From Capnocytophaga gingivalis ATCC 33624 (GTDB taxonomy: Bacteria; Bacteroidota; Bacteroidia; Flavobacteriales; Flavobacteriaceae), in the NCBI RefSeq assembly GCF_000174755.1, contig NZ_ACLQ01000003.1, forward strand, positions 1 to 64,000: a stretch of 64,000 nt of DNA, in the 5' to 3' direction. The notes below the pieces were generated by a model. That model did no database searches, was not told where the DNA came from, and saw only the letters and a list, made by a program, of their open reading frames with translations. Position numbers and translations under genes: made by a program. Below, piece after piece: positions 59,242-64,000 of the stretch (positions are counted from its first letter, which is position 1; every line of letters begins with the position of its first letter).

Positions 59242-61269
59242 ATGAGTACATTAGATTCCAAAATACCTGAAGGTCCACTTGCGGACAAATGGACAAAATA
59301 TAAAGACCATATCAACCTTGTAAACCCTGCTAACAAGCGTAATATAGATATTATCGTAGTAGGGACAGGGCTTGCAGGAGGCTCTGCTGCAGCTACCCTT
59401 GCTGAACTTGGGTACAATGTGAAGGCTTTTGCCTACCAAGATTCTCCTCGCCGTGCACACTCTATTGCGGCTCAAGGAGGTATCAATGCTGCTAAAAACT
59501 ATATGGGGGATGGCGACTCCAACTATCGCCTTTTCTATGATACTGTAAAGGGAGGTGACTACCGTGCCCGTGAAGCGAATGTATACCGCTTGGCGGAAGT
59601 ATCTGGAAATATCATTGACCAATGTGTAGCTCAAGGGGTTCCTTTTGCACGTGATTACGGCGGACTCTTAGACAACCGTTCTTTTGGTGGGGTGCTCGTA
59701 TCACGTACTTTCTATGCCAAAGGACAAACAGGACAACAGCTCCTCTTGGGGGCTTATGCGGCTATGAACCGACAAATAGCTCGTGGTAAGATAGATATGT
59801 ACAATCGCCATGAAATGATGGATGTGGTTATCGTAGATGGCAAAGCTCGTGGTATCATCGCTCGTAATATGGTTACTGGTGAGATAGAGCGCCACTCGGC
59901 TCACGCTGTAGTTATCGCCTCAGGAGGATATGGTAATGTATATTTCCTCTCTACCAATGCAATGGGTTGTAATGCTACTGCCGCTTGGAAAATCCACAAA
60001 AAAGGAGCTTTCTTCGCTAACCCTTGTTTTACACAAATCCACCCTACTTGTATCCCTCGTTCTGGAGATTATCAGTCTAAGCTAACCCTTATGTCCGAAT
60101 CCTTGCGTAATGACGGACGTATCTGGGTACCTAAGAAAATGGAGGATGCTGTAGCTATCCGTGAAAAACGTAAAAAACCTACTGAAATCCCAGAAGAAGA
60201 CCGCGATTACTACTTGGAACGTCGCTACCCTGCCTTCGGTAACCTTGTCCCTCGTGACGTAGCCTCTCGTGCAGCCAAAGAACGTTGTGATGCCGGCTAT
60301 GGAGTGAATGAAACTGGAGAAGCTGTATACCTTGATTTTGCTTCTGCTATCGAACGTTATGGTAAAGAGCAATGTAAAATCCATGGGGTAGAACCTACCA
60401 AGGAAGAAGTAACTAAGCGCGGCGAGAAAATTATTGAAGCTAAGTATGGTAACCTCTTCCAAATGTATGAGAAAATCGTTGCAGAAAACCCATATAAGAC
60501 TCCAATGATGATCTACCCTGCTACCCACTACACCATGGGAGGTATTTGGGTAGACTACAACCTGATGACTACAGTACCTGGGCTTTACGCTATTGGAGAA
60601 GCTAACTTCTCTGATCATGGTGCCAACCGCTTGGGAGCTTCTGCACTTATGCAAGGATTGGCCGATGGATATTTCGTATTGCCTTATACCATAGGTGATT
60701 ACCTTGCAGCTGATATCCGTACTGGAAAAATCTCTACCAATACGCCTGAATTCGATGAGGCTGAGCGAGTAGTGAAAGAACGTTTGGCTCACTTTATCAA
60801 TAACAAAGGAACCCACTCTGTAGATTACTTCCACAAAAAACTTGGTAAAGTAATGTGGGACAAGGTAGGTATGGCGCGTAACGCTGAAGGTCTCAAACAA
60901 GCTATCAAAGAGATTCGTGAGATTCGTGAAGAGTTCTGGCGCGATGTGAAAGTACCTGGAGAGCTCACCGGAATGAATGTAGAGCTAGAGAAAGCGAACC
61001 GTGTAGCAGACTTCCTCGAACTAGGAGAGCTCTTTGCCAAAGATGCACTTGAGCGTAATGAATCCTGCGGGGGTCACTTCCGTGAAGAATACCAAACACC
61101 TGAAGGAGAAGCGCTCCGTGACGATGTAAACTATGCCTATGTAGCCGCTTGGCAGTACACAGGTAATCCTACAGAAGTAGTGAATACCTATAACCCAAGC
61201 GAAGAGGTCTTACACAAAGAGCCTTTAGTATTCAAAGATATCGAACTTAAACAACGCAGCTATAAATAA
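59242..61269 (+). CDS. sdhA: Succinate dehydrogenase/fumarate reductase flavoprotein subunit
   Basis: 675 aa. FAD loop [21 protein letters not shown] at about 32-52. The covalent-FAD His is in [20 protein letters not shown]. Substrate-site residues are in [11 protein letters not shown] and [16 protein letters not shown], and [21 protein letters not shown] closes the FAD site. Length and the [11 protein letters not shown]-type motif match the Wolinella/Bacteroidota fumarate reductase-type enzymes, which can run in either direction. Second gene of sdhCAB. Confidence 0.97.
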   Translation: MSTLDSKIPEGPLADKWTKYKDHINLVNPANKRNIDIIVVGTGLAGGSAAATLAELGYNVKAFAYQDSPRRAHSIAAQGGINAAKNYMGDGDSNYRLFYDTVKGGDYRAREANVYRLAEVSGNIIDQCVAQGVPFARDYGGLLDNRSFGGVLVSRTFYAKGQTGQQLLLGAYAAMNRQIARGKIDMYNRHEMMDVVIVDGKARGIIARNMVTGEIERHSAHAVVIASGGYGNVYFLSTNAMGCNATAAWKIHKKGAFFANPCFTQIHPTCIPRSGDYQSKLTLMSESLRNDGRIWVPKKMEDAVAIREKRKKPTEIPEEDRDYYLERRYPAFGNLVPRDVASRAAKERCDAGYGVNETGEAVYLDFASAIERYGKEQCKIHGVEPTKEEVTKRGEKIIEAKYGNLFQMYEKIVAENPYKTPMMIYPATHYTMGGIWVDYNLMTTVPGLYAIGEANFSDHGANRLGASALMQGLADGYFVLPYTIGDYLAADIRTGKISTNTPEFDEAERVVKERLAHFINNKGTHSVDYFHKKLGKVMWDKVGMARNAEGLKQAIKEIREIREEFWRDVKVPGELTGMNVELEKANRVADFLELGELFAKDALERNESCGGHFREEYQTPEGEALRDDVNYAYVAAWQYTGNPTEVVNTYNPSEEVLHKEPLVFKDIELKQRSYK

Positions 61270-61347
61270 CAGGTAAAAGGTAACAGATAACAGGTAATGG
61301 TTATTACCTGTTAGCTCTTGCCTATTATCTAATAAAAACTGATTATC

Positions 61348-62097
61348 ATGAACATGAATCTTACCCTTAAAATATGGCGACAAAAAGACGCCAAATCAAA
61401 AGGTCAAATGGTAGAATATAAAGTCACTAACATCTCTGACCATATGTCCTTTTTGGAAATGTTGGATATTCTCAACGAACAACTCATAGAAAAAGGAGAA
61501 GAGCCTGTAGCTTTTGACCACGACTGCCGTGAAGGTATCTGCGGTATGTGCTCTCTCTTTATCAATGGAGAAGCGCACGGACCAGATCGTGGTATTACTA
61601 CTTGCCAATTGCATATGCGTATGTTCAAGGATGGTGATACTATCACTATCGAACCATGGCGAGCTACCGCTTTCCCTGTAATCAAAGACCTTATAGTGGA
61701 TAGAAGCGCTTTCGAGCGTATCCAACAGGCGGGAGGTTACATCTCTGTCAATACTTCTGGAAATACTCAGGATGCCAATGCTATTCCTATTCCTAAGCGT
61801 GATGCTGACCGTTCCATGGATGCTGCCGCTTGTATAGGTTGTGGAGCTTGTGTGGCTACTTGTAAGAACTCTTCTGCTATGCTCTTCGTAGCGGCTAAGG
61901 TATCTCAGTTCGCCCTACTCCCACAAGGTAGAGTGGAAGCGACCGAACGTGTGCTCAACATGGTCAACCAAATGGAACACGAAGGCTTTGGTAACTGTAC
62001 CAATACAGGAGCTTGTGAAGTAGAGTGTCCTAAAGGTATTTCTTTGGAAAATATCGCTCGCCTAAACCGCGAATACCTGAAGGCAAGTATTCAATAG
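61348..62097 (+). CDS. sdhB: Succinate dehydrogenase/fumarate reductase iron-sulfur subunit
   Basis: 249 aa. The [2Fe-2S] ligands are in [20 protein letters not shown] and GITTCQL. A ferredoxin-like cluster motif is [15 protein letters not shown], and a second is [15 protein letters not shown]. It carries electrons between the flavoprotein and the cytochrome b. An alternative ATG lies two codons further in ([10 protein letters not shown]). The 78-base gap after sdhA contains a short AACAGGTAA-type repeat but no terminator. The operon ends with the terminator at 62123. Confidence 0.97.
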   Translation: MNMNLTLKIWRQKDAKSKGQMVEYKVTNISDHMSFLEMLDILNEQLIEKGEEPVAFDHDCREGICGMCSLFINGEAHGPDRGITTCQLHMRMFKDGDTITIEPWRATAFPVIKDLIVDRSAFERIQQAGGYISVNTSGNTQDANAIPIPKRDADRSMDAAACIGCGACVATCKNSSAMLFVAAKVSQFALLPQGRVEATERVLNMVNQMEHEGFGNCTNTGACEVECPKGISLENIARLNREYLKASIQ

Positions 62098-62122
62098 GTA
62101 CGGCTCTCGCACGCGATTATAC

Positions 62123-62166
62123 ATAATAAGAAAGCTGCTTCGAAAAGAAAGCAGCTTTCTTATTAT
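62123..62166. terminator. Bidirectional terminator between sdhB and Dcu gene
   Basis: Two 18-bp perfect arms (62123-62140 and 62149-62166, core AAGAAAGCTGCTT) with an 8-base loop and A/T-rich ends on both sides. It separates the convergent operons. Confidence 0.92.
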
Positions 62167-62180
62167 ATTCTGTGAGTTAA

Positions 62181-63557
62181 TTAACGTATCAGGAATTGTG
62201 AGAGTCCGATTCCGACCAAGCAGGATACACCTACCGCAATAAGTCCTGGCACCATAAAACTATGATTGAAGTAGTACTTCCCTATCTTGGTAGTCCCTGT
62301 AGGGTCAAAGTTCACTGTGGCAATATCCGAAGGATAATTAGGAATAAAGAAGTAAGCATAAGTAGCAGGCATAATTCCTATAAGCAAAGGCACAGGAAGC
62401 CCCATAGTAATGGCCACAGGGAGCATCATCTTGGCTGTAGCCGCCTGACTATTGATCACTATAGAGACCGCAAAAAGAGCAAAGATAAATGTCCATGGAT
62501 AGGCTTGTACCATAGCAGTAATACCATCTTTGAAATAAGGCATGGCATAGGTAAAGTAAGTATCACTCATCCAAGCAATCCCAAAGATAGCCACACAGGC
62601 TACCATTCCTGACTTGAAGACCACTCCTTCGGGAACGAGCTTGACAGAAGTCTTACAGGTGGTAAGAATAATCCCTCCAAAACAGAGCATGACCATTTGG
62701 ATAATAACTCCCATAGGAACTACCATCTGGGTAGTTACTCCTTCCTTGAGCACCTCAAAAGTACGGATATCCTCATAGAGCGCCAAGACCACAATCAAGA
62801 CAATAGAAGAAAGGAATATATATACCGCATTCTTAGAGGATTGTGGGATAAAATCATTTAGAGTAGTCTTGGTACTATTGAGAATCTGATCCCTATAGAT
62901 AGGATCCTGTAATCGGCGTTGGTATTCTGGATCAGCCTCTAATTCCTTGCCACGACGAAGGCTGTAAAAGCACATAGCCATCAATCCTAAAAAAGTAGCA
63001 GGCAGAGTTACCGAGAGAATATTGATCAAAGTAAGCGACTCCCCTCCTTGTTGATGAAAGAGATCTAACAACCCTTTGCCCAAATATACGGTAACCACTG
63101 CTGAGATAGGACTTGCTGTAAGTGCTAACTGAGAAGCTACAGAAGCGGCCGCCATAGGTCGCTCTGGGCGAATCTTATTCTTCAGTGCAATATCGCCTAT
63201 AATAGGCATAATAGAGTAAACTGCATGTCCTGTACCAAGCATAAGAGTCAGGGTATAGGTAGCTATAGGTCCTAAAAAGGTAATTTGCTTAGGATTCTTC
63301 CTAAGAATCTTCTCAGCTACCTGTAGCATAAACTTTAGCCCCCCAGCGGCCTCCAGTATGGAAGCACAAGTAACTACCGCCAAGATAATGAGCATCACCT
63401 CGATAGGAGCAGAAGCAGGAGGCATACGGAAAACAAAAACCTCAATGACAAGTCCTATCCCTGAGATAACACCTAATCCTATTCCCCCATATCGACTCCC
63501 TATGTAGAGAATTCCTAAGAGGAAAAGAAACTCAAAGATCAATATATATGTATTCAT
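62181..63557 (-). CDS. Anaerobic C4-dicarboxylate transporter, DcuA/DcuB family
   Basis: 458 aa, about 10-12 membrane helices. Typical sequences are GLGVISGIGLVIEVFVFRMPPASAPIEVMLIILAVVT at the N terminus, FLGPIATYTLTLMLGTGHAVYSIMPII, and PERPMAAASVASQLALTASPISAVV. Dcu proteins exchange fumarate, malate or aspartate for succinate. Convergent placement next to sdhCAB suggests fumarate uptake and succinate export during fumarate respiration. A -7-like element lies at 63663-63670. Confidence 0.95.
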   Translation of the reverse strand: MNTYILIFEFLFLLGILYIGSRYGGIGLGVISGIGLVIEVFVFRMPPASAPIEVMLIILAVVTCASILEAAGGLKFMLQVAEKILRKNPKQITFLGPIATYTLTLMLGTGHAVYSIMPIIGDIALKNKIRPERPMAAASVASQLALTASPISAVVTVYLGKGLLDLFHQQGGESLTLINILSVTLPATFLGLMAMCFYSLRRGKELEADPEYQRRLQDPIYRDQILNSTKTTLNDFIPQSSKNAVYIFLSSIVLIVVLALYEDIRTFEVLKEGVTTQMVVPMGVIIQMVMLCFGGIILTTCKTSVKLVPEGVVFKSGMVACVAIFGIAWMSDTYFTYAMPYFKDGITAMVQAYPWTFIFALFAVSIVINSQAATAKMMLPVAITMGLPVPLLIGIMPATYAYFFIPNYPSDIATVNFDPTGTTKIGKYYFNHSFMVPGLIAVGVSCLVGIGLSQFLIR

Positions 63558-63662
63558 AGCAATAAAAATTAATTTCTGTTAGAATTTGTTCTATAGCCAC
63601 CTCTTTGTATCGACATTTCCTTTTCTTATGACTACCAGTAGGTTATCTTTCTTATCTGCCGA

Positions 63663-63670
63663 CAAAGGTA
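63663..63670 (-). promoter_or_regulatory. Promoter -7 element for Dcu transporter
   Basis: Minus-strand TACCTTTG about 105 bases upstream of the ATG at 63557. No convincing -33 element. Confidence 0.45.
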
Positions 63671-63727
63671 ATTATTTTTTGAGAAAAAAAAAGATTTTTG
63701 AGAAAAAATTTCATCCTTATGTCCCGC

Positions 63728-64000
63728 TTATTCTGAGGATTCCCATTTTTCCTCTTCCAGATTGAGTTGTCTCTCGAAGGAGCGTATAAGCTGTTCGTTG
63801 ATACGAGGATTTTTATTCAGTTCGCTGAGATATTCCCGTTGGTAGCGGAGAATAGCTATGTACTTATCGCGCACCTCTGCTGTAACATTACAATAAGCCG
63901 TCTTGAGCTGGAACTCCCATACATCTTTTTGGTTTTGCAAAAGAAAACTATCGGTGATCCCCTCCTTGTAATGATCATTCATATACTCCAAAGCCACCCG
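63728..64000 (-). CDS. C-terminal fragment of a larger protein, possibly a CPA1-type cation:proton antiporter
   Basis: The frame is open through the right edge; the earliest codons in the window (RVALEYMNDHYKEG) continue an unseen upstream part. The visible 90 residues are soluble, helical and acidic, ending NEQLIRSFERQLNLEEEKWESSE. The segment IAILRYQREYLSELNKNPRINEQLIRSFERQLNLEE resembles the cytoplasmic tail of CPA1 sodium:proton antiporters, but this is a weak guess without the membrane part. Confidence 0.55.
   Translation of the reverse strand, partial: RVALEYMNDHYKEGITDSFLLQNQKDVWEFQLKTAYCNVTAEVRDKYIAILRYQREYLSELNKNPRINEQLIRSFERQLNLEEEKWESSE

Noticed and set aside
60082-60900. A 272-aa frame antisense to sdhA
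   Set aside because: It is opposite a conserved enzyme gene, its composition mirrors the sense codons, and no promoter is visible.

Overview
The window looks like chromosomal DNA from a member of the Bacteroidota, class Flavobacteriia, most likely a Capnocytophaga-type organism. Direct evidence is a complete gldK-gldL-gldM-gldN operon (type IX secretion and gliding motor), many genes preceded by the Bacteroidota promoter signature (TTTG or TTG, about 19-21 bases, then TAnnTTTG), many short-signal lipoproteins, AT-rich spacers, and a fumarate-respiration type sdhCAB set next to a Dcu dicarboxylate transporter. The genus is inference: a carbonic anhydrase, fumarate respiration and a C10 protease suit an oral capnophile. 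I saw no rRNA, tRNA, CRISPR array, transposase or phage gene.

Layout. 1-5837: three tandem paralogous lipoproteins (the first frameshifted and cut by the left edge), a YfbK-type VWA lipoprotein, a frameshifted outer-membrane protein and an exported Acg-type nitroreductase. 6034-12621: an unknown protein, a Crp-type regulator, gldKLMN on the minus strand with its own terminator, and a PAS protein. 13130-20370: an accessory stretch of small-family genes (MORN/YwqK, DinB, DUF695, a YD-repeat-like protein, DUF6714, AlbA_2/ATPase, a pentapeptide-like protein). 20427-30448: housekeeping and envelope genes (exported flavodoxin-fold oxidoreductase, orphan ketosynthase plus ACP, M23 peptidase, cysN, lipA, OmpA, alginate-export porin, gpsA).

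30576-49124 is almost entirely minus strand. The three parts of an RND efflux pump (permease, outer-membrane factor, periplasmic adaptor) are spread over it, separated by accessory genes: SDR, GNAT, a colicin-immunity-like protein, an AlkD-like HEAT protein, two SUKH (SMI1/KNR4) proteins, an S51 peptidase, a tandem array of 245-aa paralogues with one collapsed copy, four small CarboxypepD_reg/plug-like exported proteins and a beta carbonic anhydrase. It ends with a Bcr/CflA exporter and its GbsR/MarR-type regulator. The SUKH, Im-like and paralogue genes resemble immunity-gene arrays of polymorphic-toxin systems, but no toxin is present here.

49397-64000: a flavin-reductase-like protein, an M13 metallopeptidase and mfd. 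A C10 (streptopain-like) protease is followed by two nearly identical lipoproteins that are candidate inhibitors. Then come sdhCAB, a strong bidirectional terminator, a DcuA/DcuB-type transporter and a partial gene at the right edge. The protease with its duplicated downstream lipoproteins and the immunity-like array are the best candidates for undescribed systems. Dispersed palindromes, short tandem repeats and two frameshifts show recent local rearrangement.
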